Positions 1 to 10,983 of a stretch of 64,000 bases of DNA are shown in pieces. The DNA comes from Ostrinia nubilalis (taxonomy: Eukaryota > Arthropoda > Insecta > Lepidoptera > Crambidae), in the NCBI RefSeq assembly GCF_963855985.1, contig NC_087112.1, forward strand, positions 560,501-624,500, in the 5' to 3' direction. The translations under genes and the position numbers were made by a program. Position 1 is the first letter of the stretch; each line of letters starts with the position of its first letter. A model generated the notes under the pieces. That model had not been told where the DNA came from. It did not search any database and worked only from the letters and a program-made list of their open reading frames with translations.

Positions 1-152
1 GTTCGTTTCCATTTTGGCACCCTCATTTGAAAGGACGATGAGTGTTGTCCAACTGCTGGTGTTATTTAGCTATTTGATGTGAAATCAAGATAGCGAAACG
101 AATAAACAAAACACTGTCGCTTCTCCAAGTTATAGATCGTTTCATCCACGAA

Positions 153-306
153 GACGCGCCCCACCAATTTTGGTCGAGGGAAGCGCGGGGTGCGGGGAGT
201 TTGATCCGAGCAATCCGAGCGTCATTTTTGTAGTGTGCGTTTGCATTGATAATTCAGCGTGTACCGCTAACACTCAAACATTCGCGGAAGAATGGTGGGG
301 CGCGTC
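153..306. repeat. MITE with 14-bp terminal inverted repeats
   Basis: The termini are perfect inverted copies of GACGCGCCCCACCA (153-166 and 293-306) around a 126-bp core. No coding potential is seen. Size and structure fit a small non-autonomous DNA transposon; the superfamily cannot be told because no clear target duplication was found. Confidence 0.6.
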
Positions 307-309
307 CTC

Positions 310-1502
310 TATAGCAACGTAGCGAAGTGAATGCAGAGATGTGTATTGAAATGATTTTGGTGTCACCATGGTTTCACAGCGGAGGTGTGAATAGGTATTC
401 AAGAAATTAGGACCTTCAAGAAATCTCGGTTTAGAGTCAGAAAAGTTAATGCAGGCTTGCTTTTTACCTTACTGATCGAATGCTCTTGCACCATCTTATT
501 TTAGCTTTGACAAACGTCAAAAATCTGTCAAACGCCATACAAAAAACACTGGTTATTAGTGGTTACCTTATTGTTAAAGTTCCAGTCAAAGTTAGATATA
601 CTTGTTGATTTTTCATTCAATCTTAAGTTGAAAGCTATGAGAAATCTCAATTCTGTTTTGAAAGCGACAACGTAAATAATTATGATTCAGTAAGACGACA
701 AAAATGTGATACACGATAGAAAGTAAATAGTAATTTGCCACGTAGGTAGTAGAAAAAGAGGAATTAAGATGTAGAAGTAGCAATGGGTTCATAATTGGGA
801 AATATCAAAAGAGTCGTAAATATTTGAAGCTGAAAATACACGGGAACACATTGTAGACGCAAACGCCTTATTTGAAAACTTTAATTGATGAACAAGATGG
901 ATAGTTGTAATATTATATGTAATGTATATTGTTTAGTTTTACTTAAAGTAAAAATAATAAAATTAAATCGATATTTGACTTTGTTCACCAGTTTGTTTTA
1001 TCAAGATTTTTGACTAATAAGATAAGAATGTCACAAAAAGGTAGTTTATTTAAAAGCAGTAAGGCTCATTCATGTTTCGTTATCATTTGAGTGACGCAAC
1101 TATCGTGATGACGTTCAGATAATTTTTAAAACACATACTGCATAGAATCTAGAGGCAGAGATAGACGAAATAAATCCAAGACGTTTCCCGAGCTAAGAGA
1201 CAAAAAAACGCTGCGATTCGTCCCCGAATCTGTCCCCGTATGTCCTTGAAATGTAATAAATCGACGACTCAAGCGCCGGCCTTAACGCGGCGGCATCTGC
1301 GACCGATTGCAAATTTTTATTTACTCCCAGCAGAGGGGACGGAATACTAATGATTACCATTAAACACTGCGCCAGGTGGCGGGGAGATTTTTGTTCCACT
1401 CTCCGAGCTTTTTAACTGATTACGCGATTATGTTTGCTTAGCATGAGTGCCTGATCCCAAAAATAAGTTGATGAGTTCCGTTTTCTTGCAGTGAACGTCG
1501 AT
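310..1502. other. AT-rich stretch without recognisable gene
   Basis: Nothing convincing is seen apart from a decayed MITE at about 487-580. That remnant shares its core with the better copies at 52.5 and 52.8 kb, including the segment GACAAACGTCAAAAATCTGT. Short ORFs on the minus strand here lack splice sites or recognisable domains. Confidence 0.5.
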
Positions 1503-1647
1503 GTCCGTATTCACACAAGATGCTTGCTTCAGTGAAGCAGCAAATCGAACGCACAGCGTTGAATAGGGCTCTGTGATTGGGTCATGTGTCACCCTGCGCG
1601 TCCACGCGCGCTGTAAGACCTCATAGTAATGTTTTGTTAATACGGGC
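1503..1647 (+). repeat. MITE family D, copy 1
   Basis: One of five copies of a roughly 140-bp repeat whose ends read (C)CCGTATTCACAAAC and, inverted, GTTTGTGAATACGGG. The core contains a conserved segment around GCACAGCGTTGAATAG. Other copies are at 10857, 45063, 48271 and, split by an insertion, 54940/55719. No ORF is present. Confidence 0.65.
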
Positions 1648-1844
1648 CTACCAGTTAGAGTGGTCAACATCAGGTAATTTAATTATATTGTTCACTCTAG
1701 GAGCGTGACTCTACCTAATTTACCAGAAGCAAATAAAGGATTTGGCCTACCTACACTCCACACGCCAGCCAGACGGGTTGGGGACGCTTAGGAAGGACTT
1801 TATAATTCTTATTTCAAGAAAAAAAAACATTTAGGAATACTCAC

Positions 1845-1923
1845 TGCCTGCATTGGTTGTCCAAACCCGCCGAAGCTGAAGCAGGATCTGGTCACCGGGA
1901 GCAGGAAGATCGCCAAACAGCAC
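1845..1923 (-). CDS. internal exon of an unidentified host gene
   Basis: Read on the minus strand, this 79-nt stretch is preceded by a good acceptor (pyrimidine tract ending TTTTCTTCCAG at about 1924-1934) and followed by the donor GTGAGT (1839-1844). It encodes 26 codons plus one base and includes VLFGDLPAPGDQILLQLRR. Its codons are GC-rich, unlike the flanking AT-rich DNA, and it has no stop in this frame. The upstream exon at 6261-6323 ends in phase 0 and this one starts in phase 0, so they join in frame; this exon ends in phase 1. The next exon would lie beyond the left edge or was not recognised. I do not recognise the protein. The splice signals and phase are seen in the sequence; membership in one gene is inferred. 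Confidence 0.5.
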
Positions 1924-2215
1924 CTGGAAGAAAATGACACAAATAAGAATACGAAATCTAACATGCGACTATCGAAATGAAGTTTGTAAGGGTATAAACA
2001 ACAACAGAAATATCCTCTAATAATTATTATTCAAGACGTGTATAAATGTCCTGAAAAAGCTACTAAAACTTACATAATACTGTAGTGTAGAATTTTAATT
2101 TTATAGCCCTAGGAAATCCTGCCAGTCAAAGTATCTGACAGATCATAAATTTTAATAGTTAATTTAAATGTTACTTTGGATCTGGTGAAACGTATAATAA
2201 CCCTAAACGTACTAA

Positions 2216-2346
2216 GGGTGGATTCGACCAAACGAGAGTAAATATTAATCTCAGAATAAATCGTTAGTTACTCGACATTTTGACACATGTCAATGTGCCA
2301 GTTATACCAGGAGTTACTCTCGGATAAAAGTTTGGTCGAATCGGGC
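2216..2346. repeat. MITE with inverted ends
   Basis: The left end GATTCGACCAAAC and the right end GTTTGGTCGAATC face each other across about 130 bp. The arms also share GAGAGTAA/TTACTCTC. It is immediately followed by a second, different inverted-repeat unit. Confidence 0.55.
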
Positions 2347-2347
2347 C

Positions 2348-2610
2348 TAAAGCCGTATACAGAAAGGAAGCTGGAAACTTACAAGCGCTTACCAGCGCTT
2401 GTCAGTGCTGGTCCGTTCTATACAAAGGAAGCGAGTTGAATGGCATTTTAAATGACAGCGTCCAGCGCTGACCAGCGCGTGTTGAAACTTGTCGGCACCG
2501 TTCAGTGCTTATCGGCGCGCGTTCATATATTTTCCTGCGCGGGTTACCAGCGCTGTCAAGCGCCGGTAAGTGCTTATAAGTTTCCAGCTTTCTTTCTGTA
2601 TATGGCTTTA
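2348..2610. repeat. MITE with repeated AGCGCTGG-like core
   Basis: Arms of about 45 bp (2348-2392 and 2565-2610) are inverted copies; both ends contain TAAAGCC and GAAACTTA followed by an AGCGC motif. The core has many degenerate AGCGCTGG words. The open frame crossing it on the minus strand is a by-product of this composition and is not called as a gene. Confidence 0.6.
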
Positions 2611-2777
2611 GTCTAGTGTCTAGTAATTTAAGCAAAGTTTCCCAGGCACATTCGCGATCCAGGCTCAAGGTTGGTGATCAATCCAGCCCTGACTGTTGCA
2701 AATGGCTCAATTAGCATCCGTGATGAGACGTCACGGTTATTGTGAGCTGTCTTGTCGCGCACGACACGCGAGAGATG

Positions 2778-3350
2778 CTGGGTTAGGGTTAACACTCTAC
2801 AAGTTAAGTAAAAGTTAATACTTACATAAATATTACCAAAAGCTTCAGTATCAGCCTGCTCGTGGAACTGAAGGCCACCACGGACCTGAAGACGTACTTA
2901 ATAGGTTTCTCTTCGACTTGGTGGACTGAGAATCTGGTGAAGGTCGCGGGAAGTGGTCGTTTCGAGATCTTTGTCCAGCAGTGAACGTCTTCCGGCTGAG
3001 AAAAAAAGAAAACAGTGAAAGTATTTAGCAACTAATAAAACTAGTGAAGTGCGTAAAAGTCTAGGATTAGGGTTCACTCTAGAAGCTAGGTAAATTTTAG
3101 TGAACACTTACATAAATGTTACCAAGAAGTAGTAGATGGGGCAGGTAACTCGTAAAACTGGTGGAGACGAGACGTAGTCGGCAGGCCTCTCCCTCGATCT
3201 GGTGGAGACGAGAAGTAGTCGGCAGACCTTCCATTTGGACCGAGGATCTGGTGAAAGTCTCGGAAGGCGCCTGGATGCGGCCAGCGTAGGACCAGCGGTC
3301 GTGGAAAGGCTGGGGGCGGCCTTTATCCAGCAGTGGGTGTCTTTTGTCTG
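2778..3350 (+). mobile_element. tandemly duplicated unit carrying RTE 3' fragments
   Basis: Two direct copies of a roughly 285-bp unit, starting near 2778 and 3062, share a 5' spacer (TTAGGGTT, then CACTCTA, then CTTACATAAAT and TTACC). Each ends in a decayed RTE LINE 3' fragment recognisable by TCTGGTGAA and CCAGCAGTG. Both are in plus orientation. The shared non-LINE spacer argues for local tandem duplication after a single insertion. Confidence 0.55.
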
Positions 3351-3441
3351 GAACAAACGATTTATATGTCAAAAAAAGAACAGACTGACATTTAAATATG
3401 TAAATACTTTCTACGCGATTGCTGCAAGGGCATAACCTTTT

Positions 3442-3668
3442 ATCCCATCAAAAACAATACTTGTCAAAAAAACCAAGTCTCACAACTCAGTTGTTCTACG
3501 GTAAAAAGTTGTGAGATCCATGTAATACCAAGTCCAGGCCAGGAAATCTTTAACGTTTTACATAAATATATTGACTTGGCCATCGTATATGGATCTCACA
3601 ACTTTTTACCGTAGAACAACTGAGTTGCGAGACTTGGTTTTTTTGACAAGTATTGTTTTTGATGGGAT
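3442..3668. repeat. MITE with about 75-bp terminal inverted repeats
   Basis: Arms 3442-3520 and 3590-3668 are near-perfect inverted copies beginning ATCCCATCAAAAACAATACT. The terminal words resemble those of the larger MITE at 60611-61118 (ATCCCACCAAAAACA, plus CCAAGTC slightly further in), so both probably belong to one superfamily. No coding content. Confidence 0.75.
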
Positions 3669-3732
3669 CTCATTTCTTTTTGTATTTTGTAGACAGCAGT
3701 TATGTATCTAGAAAACTGGACCGAAATTGAAA

Positions 3733-4128
3733 AATTTTACTCCACTTGGCGGTTGCACTACCGTGCCCCCAAATATTTTAGTTTTTCCTTGATTCATACA
3801 CCAAACACTACTTATATTCCAAATTTGAAGCTTCTAGGTCTGCTAGAAGTGCCTTAGAATTTTGATGATCGGTGAGTCAGTCAGTGAGTGACAAAATTAA
3901 GAAACTTTGACCCGTTATAATTCTTAAACTACTGGTTTAATTGAATGAAATTTGAAATATACCGTGTCTTTACAATGCCTGCATAGCTAATGAAAATTCA
4001 GCCTTCTAGTTTTATCCACAACGAAGTTACAGGCGGTCGAAAATGGCCTGAATTGCTTCGAGAAAAGGATGGTACGGCCGTTCTGCTTTTTTGCTCGACT
4101 TGGTGGGGGCACTGCCGTGCCCCCAGAT
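3733..4128 (+). repeat. interspersed repeat C bounded by GTGCCCCC motifs
   Basis: The unit is bracketed by two direct motifs, ACTTGGCGGTTGCAC...GTGCCCCC and ACTTGGTGGGGGCAC...GTGCCCCC. It contains the segment GATGATCGGTGAGTCAGTCA. A related copy lies in opposite orientation at about 59945-60235. No ORF; family unknown. Confidence 0.45.
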
Positions 4129-4329
4129 AAGCGCGATGTCTTTTTGCCTAGTTTTGGAAAATCACAATCACTCTTTAGCCCAAATGGTTACATGAATTTC
4201 TGAAGTTTGTTTTTGATCTCAATTCGTGATTTTATTTTATAAACTAAATCTTTCATTTTGGTTAGTCAAAGAGTGGATTGTGCAGTGTAAATATAGTTAC
4301 TTACCAACTTAATTTATTGTTTCATTCCC

Positions 4330-4965
4330 ACTGGTGGAACGACGGCCCGGTAAAGGTCGTGGGAAACACCTGGATGCAGGTAGCGCAAGACCGGCCGCTC
4401 TGAAAGCCTTGGGGAGAGGCTTTTCTCCAGTAGTCAACGTCTTCCAGCTGAGAAGAAAAGAAAAAGTGTGTTATTTGACTGACTACTATTTATTTATTTT
4501 GAGTTTTTTTTGTCTGGGAGTACTAAAATTGCGCAATGTAAAAAATCAAGCATAAAATTGTATTATTTTAAGTAAACATTAATTTATTCTTACTTTTAGA
4601 GTATTTTTCCCTCTCGCTGGATGGACCAAAGCCCTGGTCACGGAAAGCGCCTGGGTGCAGGTACCACAGAACCGGCCGCTGTCAAAGCCTTAGGGGAGGG
4701 TTTTCTCCAGTAGTAGATGTCTTCCAGCTGAGAAGAAAAAGAAAGTGAGTTCAACCAATACTACGCAAACTTATGAGTGTAGAGTATTCAGTTACTCCAC
4801 ACTATGAAAACAAAACGAGTTGAGTATATGTATTACAAAATGAGTCTCACCTTTAGTGTATTTCATTTCTACTGGGTCCACGAGCTGGTGAACATTGCAG
4901 GATGTTTTGATGCGGTTGTGGAAAGCCTTTTTCCAGCTGTAGACATCTTCCGGCTGAAAAGAAAA
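4330..4965 (+). mobile_element. three short RTE LINE 3' fragments in the same orientation
   Basis: Fragments at about 4330-4458, 4613-4733 and 4873-4965 each end CCAGCTGAGAAG or CCGGCTGAAAAG followed by an A-rich tail. The first retains DNA corresponding to the C-terminal peptide of the RTE ORF. Together with the two units at 2.8-3.35 kb they make five truncated plus-strand copies in 2.2 kb. Confidence 0.55.
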
Positions 4966-5334
4966 ATATGTTTGTATTCAAGTAACTAATAAAATTAACT
5001 AATTTAACATTAGAAGCAGCCCTGCCCTCCCGGGAGTTCCTAGATGTGCAATTTCCACTCGCCCTCAGCGATTTGTTTGGGAAATCGCTAACGAGTGCAA
5101 TAACCAAGCGGATATTAAACAAGACCCCTTCATTGTACGCTCTCATTTGTACAGTACTACCTAACTAAAGCTAGAGTTCCTATTTCGTTGTGATAAGTAC
5201 TGTTTTCGAACAATAATGTGTGTAGGTTGACTGTATAGGACTTGGTTTGTTTAACACGTGTACAGTCGAGAGCAAGCTCTCACACAGACATGTATAGTAC
5301 TTATTAAAACACTTCAAGAGAGTGGATGGGGATA

Positions 5335-5556
5335 CATAGTTCGTACCAGCCATCGGGGCAGAAAAGTTCTCGAGTGGTGACCACGGGCCGGAAGACGTAG
5401 CCTGGGCAAGCCACTCACTAGGTGGACCGACGATCTGGTGATGGTTGCAGGAAGAACCTGGATGCGGGTAGCGCAGGACCAGTCCTTATGGAAATCCTTG
5501 GGGGAGGAGGCCTTTGTCCAGCAGTGGACGTCATTTGGCTGAACGAACGAACGAAC
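5335..5556 (+). mobile_element. RTE LINE 3' fragment, (CGAA)n-tailed subfamily
   Basis: A 5'-truncated copy covering the last part of the RTE ORF, including AGGTGGACCGACGATCTGGT and CCAGCAGTGGACGTCATTTG. It ends in GGCTGAACGAACGAACGAAC. Frame damage is present. The tail separates it from the (TGA)n-tailed copies elsewhere. Confidence 0.75.
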
Positions 5557-5559
5557 TTA

Positions 5560-6240
5560 CCTAGGCCTCCTGGTGCTTACTATACTTACTTATTTTACTT
5601 TGATGTGGCTTAGTTAGGTAAGAACATTCACATTAATTTAAATTGATAATATCGAGATTTGTAGGTAAAAATCTTGATTGTTCTAGTCCTCATAGTGAAA
5701 TAACCATCTATCGCTAAAATCGGGCTTTTATCCAGCTGTCCATTAGCTAAGTTATAGCAAAAACAAGATAAAAACTGAATAAAAAATCCCTCAATGACCT
5801 TGGCCCAGCTCCGATCCAGTATGAATTTAGTTCCCCGCCCGACGTGTCGGCTTAAAAGCATTTTGAATATTCAATACAGCCTAGATTTTATTATACTTGA
5901 CGGAAAACACTAAACTTCAATTTGTTTTCAGTACAGTCCACAAAATTCCCAATTTATTTTAAACTTAGCTTATAGACATTAAGACCTATTTTCATCGGGG
6001 AAGACCGATCTTTTTGTAGGTAGGTAGGTTTTAAATTTTTGCAAGTTAGTCGGCGACTGTACCTCCATTAATATTAATGAGTTGAGTACAAATCTTTTCC
6101 ATTCATTTTGTTTTTAAATACCTATAATACGCGGCAGTCCTTGAACAGTACTAACTTTATGTATTGTATGAGGTGTACGTTTGCATTAATCTTGCTAAAT
6201 TAATAGTAAAAAAACACGAGCACAGGTAGAAAAAAATAAT
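5560..6240. other. AT-rich stretch, nothing recognised
   Basis: No repeat arms, splice-flanked ORF or RNA gene could be supported. It lies inside the probable first intron of the gene whose exons are proposed at 6261-6323 and 1845-1923. Confidence 0.4.
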
Positions 6241-6260
6241 GTAAAGGATTCAAAACTCAC

Positions 6261-6323
6261 GAGAAACTGGACAGGTCTTCGTTTGTGAACGGATTCCTTG
6301 CACTCCAACATGTCGGCATACAT
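6261..6323 (-). CDS. probable first coding exon of the same unidentified gene
   Basis: On the minus strand an ATG at 6321-6323 opens a 21-codon frame that includes MLECKESVHKRRPVQFL and ends exactly at a donor, GTGAGT (6255-6260), in phase 0. An in-frame TAA lies upstream, and a second in-frame ATG is four codons in (6309-6311), so either could be the start. The frame continues directly into the exon at 1845-1923. The intron would be about 4.3 kb and contains several RTE fragments and MITEs. The peptide is basic and polar with no signal peptide, which would suggest a cytoplasmic or nuclear product. I do not recognise it. Open frame and donor are seen; gene status is inferred. Confidence 0.4.
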
Positions 6324-6900
6324 AAGTCCGATAGTAGGTACAACCGCACGTATACAACGTTATAAAATAACCACACGGTATAAAATACCAACGGTATAAA
6401 CTAACTAAACCAACGGTATAAATTAATAGTCCACAAAGGACAATCGCGGTAAACACTCAAAAATGGCACGAAATAGTTGGTAGCCCAGTTCGATGCGTAA
6501 TCTTCGGTACCCAATAAGTTCTATACTCGTTGCCTTAATAATGTAGGTAGGTAATAACCGCCTTGTAATAAAGTTTTACACTTGCTTTTACACACTCTAA
6601 ATAATGATAAGGTACCGCCGTGTAATCATCAAAAATGGACATTCAAAAACGGCAAAAAATAGCCACGACACAAAGTTCCACACTATTTCACAGTCACACA
6701 CCGTAATTAATGTAGATATCAATTGTTAATCGACAAAATCCACTCGCAGTAGAAATTAAACAGGCGTATAAGTTCACAAATTAAGCGCACTTCAGAACAA
6801 TTAAATAGAACTAAACTGCGCGGGAGATGTTTTCGATCGGAATTTTCAAATCAAACTAAATTCCGATCGATCAGTGTCGGTTATAAGTTATAATCTTGCC
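6324..6900 (-). promoter_or_regulatory. possible 5' UTR and upstream region of the left-end gene
   Basis: If the 6261-6323 exon is real, transcription should start in this interval on the minus strand. It holds three near copies of an AACGGTATAAA word (about 6378-6425) and a 12-bp palindrome arm pair around TCGATCGGAATTT (6835-6872). No consensus core promoter is certain. Confidence 0.2.
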
Positions 6901-7762
6901 GCGTTTGCCTTCTCATCTACCCACATTATATTTAAAACATTGTGAAGCGCTAGTGGTTCGAGTTTTTTTTATGTCTACCGCCGGAAATATTGATAAAAAA
7001 ATGATCTGGTTTGAGGCGAAACTGTGGCGAAACTTAAAAATAGAATGCCAATATAATTATAACGAAACCAAATTAACTACATTTCAAGTACTGTTCCGTT
7101 TTTTTCTGCTATACATTACTTACAGGGTGAATGTTGAAAGCTACCCCTGGTTGACCAAAACCGAAACTATAACAATTATCGAAAATGCTAAAAGTAGTAA
7201 TCTGGATGCAAAATACAAAAAGTATTATTAAGTTGGTAGTTACTTGATTACTTTATGTAAGTATATTGGGAAAGTTAAAAATTTTGATTTCACGATCTGC
7301 GATTCCGAGCAACTCCGACTCGGAAGTCGGAAGTCTAACCTTATCTTTGAACTCCTCCTACGTTCTACTGATTAATTTTGTTGCGGGTCCAATGATACTT
7401 TAATTTTCCCGTGGGAAAAACTCGACTACCCTGGTTGGGTTGTTATTGGCGGTCAAACTGTAGATCCTGGCTACACAGGAGTTGAAGCAGTGGGAACGAG
7501 AGGTCCCGATCTCCGAGCAAATTCTAAGTGGTTAATTCCTGATTAACACTACAATTTATGAAATAAACTACGTATTCCCGGTCACCCATCCCCCTGACAT
7601 CAAGTCTAGCTCTCTGAAGCCTGGCAGCATCCATGCGGAGACGTCGCGTCACAATACTCGCGACTTCGCTAAGTCGAGTAATAAGTCCCCTGGGACTTTG
7701 GTAGGGCGACCAAGCTTTAACATTTCTAGTGGAAAATCCTGGAAAAAATTTTTTTGGATCTT
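6901..7762. other. stretch without supported gene
   Basis: An ATG-initiated frame of about 86 codons exists at 6971-7231 (+), but it is lysine- and asparagine-rich, lacks a recognisable domain and could be chance. The segment 7370-7720 is less AT-rich and may be an old repeat; it could not be assigned. Confidence 0.35.
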
Positions 7763-8018
7763 AAGGTTCGGCCAAACCACCGCGATCACACGCGATCAGC
7801 CGGCGTGCAGCGATGGCGATCAATGCATTTAAAGGTTCGGCCAAACCAACGCGATCAGCCAGCGTGCAGCGATGGCGATCAAAGTATTTAAGTCTGGTCG
7901 CCATCGCTGCACGCTGGCTGATCGCGTGTGATCGCGTTGGTTTGGCCGAACCTTAAGTCTGGTCGCCATTGCTGCACGCCGGCTGATCACGTGTGATCGC
8001 GTTGGTTTGGCCGAACCT
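7763..8018. repeat. four copies of a 60-bp unit in ++-- order, separated by TTAA
   Basis: Units begin AAGGTTCGGCCAAACC and contain GCGATCAGCC and GCAGCGATGGCGA. Two lie forward (7763-7830, 7832-7889) and two inverted (7891-7954, 7955-8018). TTAA or TTTAAA occurs at the outer left end and at the inner unit borders. The whole forms a large palindrome. TTAA spacing suggests a piggyBac-type target preference, but that is inference. Confidence 0.7.
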
Positions 8019-8345
8019 TTACTAAATCGAAAGGTTGATAATATGCCAATAATAAAAATCCGTAACTAACTTTGGAGGCCTCATTTGCTGTCTACCTGCT
8101 TTCGGTGAGCCCAACGAATGACAACAAGTCTAATTTGCGGGGCTATTGACATTTTGCTAACGTGATTCCTATTTCTAGTCTCAATTACCTTAGGGAATGT
8201 TAGTTTTCCTTCGTTTTGCGCTTAAAATGAGCTACTTTAAGTACCTTAAGCCCGTAATGAAATCTGAGTCTGTCTCTGCGCACATGTTATTAAGTTTTAA
8301 GATAAAAAGTCTAATCTTATAAATCTCATAAACTCCAGTAAACAG

Positions 8346-8484
8346 AGGTGGAATTGTATAAAGAAATCGTAATCATTTGACAGCTTATAACGTACGATTA
8401 TTCTGTCAAACGCTTTGTCTAACTGACTTTATAGTACGTTATGAACTGTCAAATGATTACTATGCTTTACACAATTCCACTTCT
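8346..8484. repeat. hairpin MITE, about 139 bp
   Basis: Inverted arms run from AGGTGGAATTGT (left) to ACAATTCCACTTCT (right) and include AATCATTTGACAG against CTGTCAAATGATTA, leaving a short loop. An ORF that crosses it is not considered a gene. Confidence 0.65.
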
Positions 8485-9330
8485 GAATTATTATGGTACA
8501 TTTTTGATGCTGTCATATTTTATTTTGGTTATTCTCTGCCTATCAGCATGAGCATCAATCTAAAGGATTGTAAACGTGTCGAAGCATTAATACTACTGTA
8601 TAATGTATAAAAAAGATGCAGTGTCTGCCAGTGACTAAAACGTTGGACACCCTACTCGTGACCCACTTCTGAGTTGCCGTACAGAGTTAGTACATTATTA
8701 GCAATTGTGTCGTTTTTCAAAGACATACCACATATCTAAAGTTTTAAACGTATTTGTTTTTATGGAAATACATCCACCCTAACATTAATAATGGCAAAAT
8801 CTTTTTTTTTTCACTAACGAATTCGCTTAAATGCTATCGGGAAGGACTTAGTAGAAACCCTGAAAGAGTACACCCTGAAAAGGGCTTACCTTTTCTTCAT
8901 CATCATCATAACCATTAGATAATTTATTCTCTACTACAGGAAGACGGCCCTTTTTAATTTATCACAAGCAAATAGAGGATATATCCCACATTCTCGAAGA
9001 ATTTTAATTTGAATACCTTGCAAGAATATCGTGAAAAATTCGCAAATTTTAATTAGTAGCATGTTGGCCTGTCCCTTGAACACCCTGTATACAAAGCCTC
9101 TGTCCATCAGCGCCGTGAATTGCAGGCACCTGCTCCAGCTGACGAGGGTTCTGTCAAATAACCCGCTATGTATATTAGTTAATAAATGTCCGTTCGACGT
9201 TACACGCTTTTTGTTACCGGCCTGCCGATGGGTAGGTGTTTGCAATAAGCGAGAATGTAAGTTCCCTGTCTGAGCGTTATTTGCAGTTTTTTTATTTGTG
9301 AAATAATTTTTAGACTACCTTCATAGGGCT

Positions 9331-9620
9331 TAGTGTGAGTTTACATCAAACGTCGTCACTAGTGAGCGTGTAAAAAAATGACATAAAATGTAAGACGGAT
9401 TGTACAGCGCCCCTACCGGATACTTGCAAGAACTAAAATCTTCATAGATTTTTTAAACGCGCTCACTAATGATACGGTTTTACGCCCCTGGGTCTGCGGG
9501 TGTCTATGGGTGACGGTAATCACTTACCATCAGGTGATCCGTCTGCTCGTTTGCCTCCTGTCACATAAAAAAAAATCTAACCGTGCTAGTGATGACGTTT
9601 GATGTAAAATCACACTCAAC
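9331..9620. repeat. MITE interrupted by a SINE-like fragment
   Basis: Outer arms GTGTGAGTTTACATCAAACG and its inverted partner near GTTTGATGTAAAATCACAC flank the unit. A second, inner inverted pair (GTGAGCGTGTAAAAAA against TTTTTTAAACGCGCTCAC) lies between. A fragment around CTTACCATCAGGTGATCC, seen elsewhere in SINE tails, with an A-run interrupts the core at about 9480-9580. Confidence 0.5.
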
Positions 9621-10278
9621 CACTTAACATCAGGTGCGATTGTGGTCAAATACCTGCCTTGTTATGCATAAAAAAAAAAAAAAAACCCTTATGTCTTTAT
9701 GTCGCTAGTCCGGAGGCTGGCTAATAATTTTGCTTAGCATCAAGTCTTTAGTTTAATAGTTTCAAAAGTACTTCCTGTATTTATTATAAAAGAAAGAAAT
9801 ATTTTACCTCCTATATGCTTAGCTATGAAAGTTTTAGAAATAAAGTTTCAAGTCCTGTAACTTAGTAGGTACTTATTAAATTCAAACAATTAAATTCCCA
9901 TAATTAGGAACATAGGTTGTAGTTGGTTGATGATAACAAATTAATTGGGTGATACCTACACAAAAAAAAATTACTACGACAATGTCACGTAATGCAAAAG
10001 CTTATTTAAACAGTTAAGATTCTTTTATGCTTGACAGAATAACCATTTATTTATCAACTAAGTACTATGAAAGCTAGTTATTTTATGTAGAAACGCGTTT
10101 TACATTTCAGCTCATGACACAAAGTGATAGTTTATGACACACGGAAGCAATGAATCACAAACAATTGCTTTGTAAGGGAAAATTAAGTTAAATGTTAATT
10201 ATTTTGTTTTTGTTTATTATGGACAGTAATGTTGACATTGTAATGTTGACCATCGCAAACAAAAAATGTAATGTACAA
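9621..10278. other. AT-rich stretch, a repeat fragment only
   Basis: The start carries a fragment with GTGGTCAAATACCTGCC before an A-run; matching fragments lie near 25008 and 54300. Nothing else is recognised. Confidence 0.4.
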
Positions 10279-10352
10279 TCATTATCATCATTTCAGCCAC
10301 AGGACGTCAACTACTGAACATAGGCCTCCCCCAATGGCTTCCATATCGCACA
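10279..10352 (-). mobile_element. RTE LINE 3' fragment, (TGA)n-tailed
   Basis: A short minus-strand copy beginning with the inverted tail ATCATTATCATCAT and GGACGTCAACTACTGAACAT, then cut off. Only the terminal part of the ORF is present. Confidence 0.6.
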
Positions 10353-10856
10353 GTTGGATAGATTTAACATAGAATGTATAATAAACAGAGATGTCATTAG
10401 TAAGATCTTAAGAAACCCTAGAAACCCTAATAACACAAAATCATTCGTGTAAATAAAAAACAATCGTATTGAAAGAACATTACGAGCATAAAACAGAAGA
10501 ATAAAAATTGGTTTGCAATATTGATACAGTGTCAGCACCAAAACGAACCACCATCTAAGTTGCATGACTTTATTACCAGCCTTCTATGATTATTAACTCT
10601 GTACAACAGACTTAAGCAATAAGCAAGCTCTTGGCCTATCAAAAAAGTGAGTTGCTCTCTATCCTTCCACGCCGTGTGTCCCTGCTTAATATTAACACAC
10701 CTCGCGATTATGTATTCGGGCGACTAGCACCATCTCACTAGCAACTTAACTCTTCCAACTAAAAGGGGTCGGGTTTCCTTGAGAATGCTGATTCAACTAC
10801 GACACTTCTTGGGTTTCGGTGTTTGTTATTTAGAAGACAAAAGCCCAAACAAACGT

Positions 10857-10983
10857 TACTATGAGGTCTCATAGTGCGCGTGGACGCACAGGGTGACACA
10901 CGAACCAATCACAGAGCTCTATTCAACGCTGTGCGTTCGATTTGCTGCTTCACTTAAGCAAGCAGTTTGTGAATACGGGCGTA
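10857..10983 (-). repeat. MITE family D, copy 2
   Basis: Inverted relative to copy 1. It ends TTTGTGAATACGGGCG and shares the core segments TATTCAACGCTGTGCG and GACGCACAGGGTGACACA. Confidence 0.65.

Noticed and set aside
2402..2668. 88-codon minus-strand ORF
   Set aside because: It lies almost entirely inside a palindromic MITE and owes its openness to the repeated AGCGCTGG words.
4853..5146. 97-codon minus-strand ORF
   Set aside because: It reads antisense through an RTE fragment and shows no independent coding evidence.
6971..7231. 86-codon ATG-initiated plus-strand ORF
   Set aside because: Lys/Asn/Ile/Tyr-rich composition typical of chance ORFs in AT-rich DNA, and no recognisable domain.
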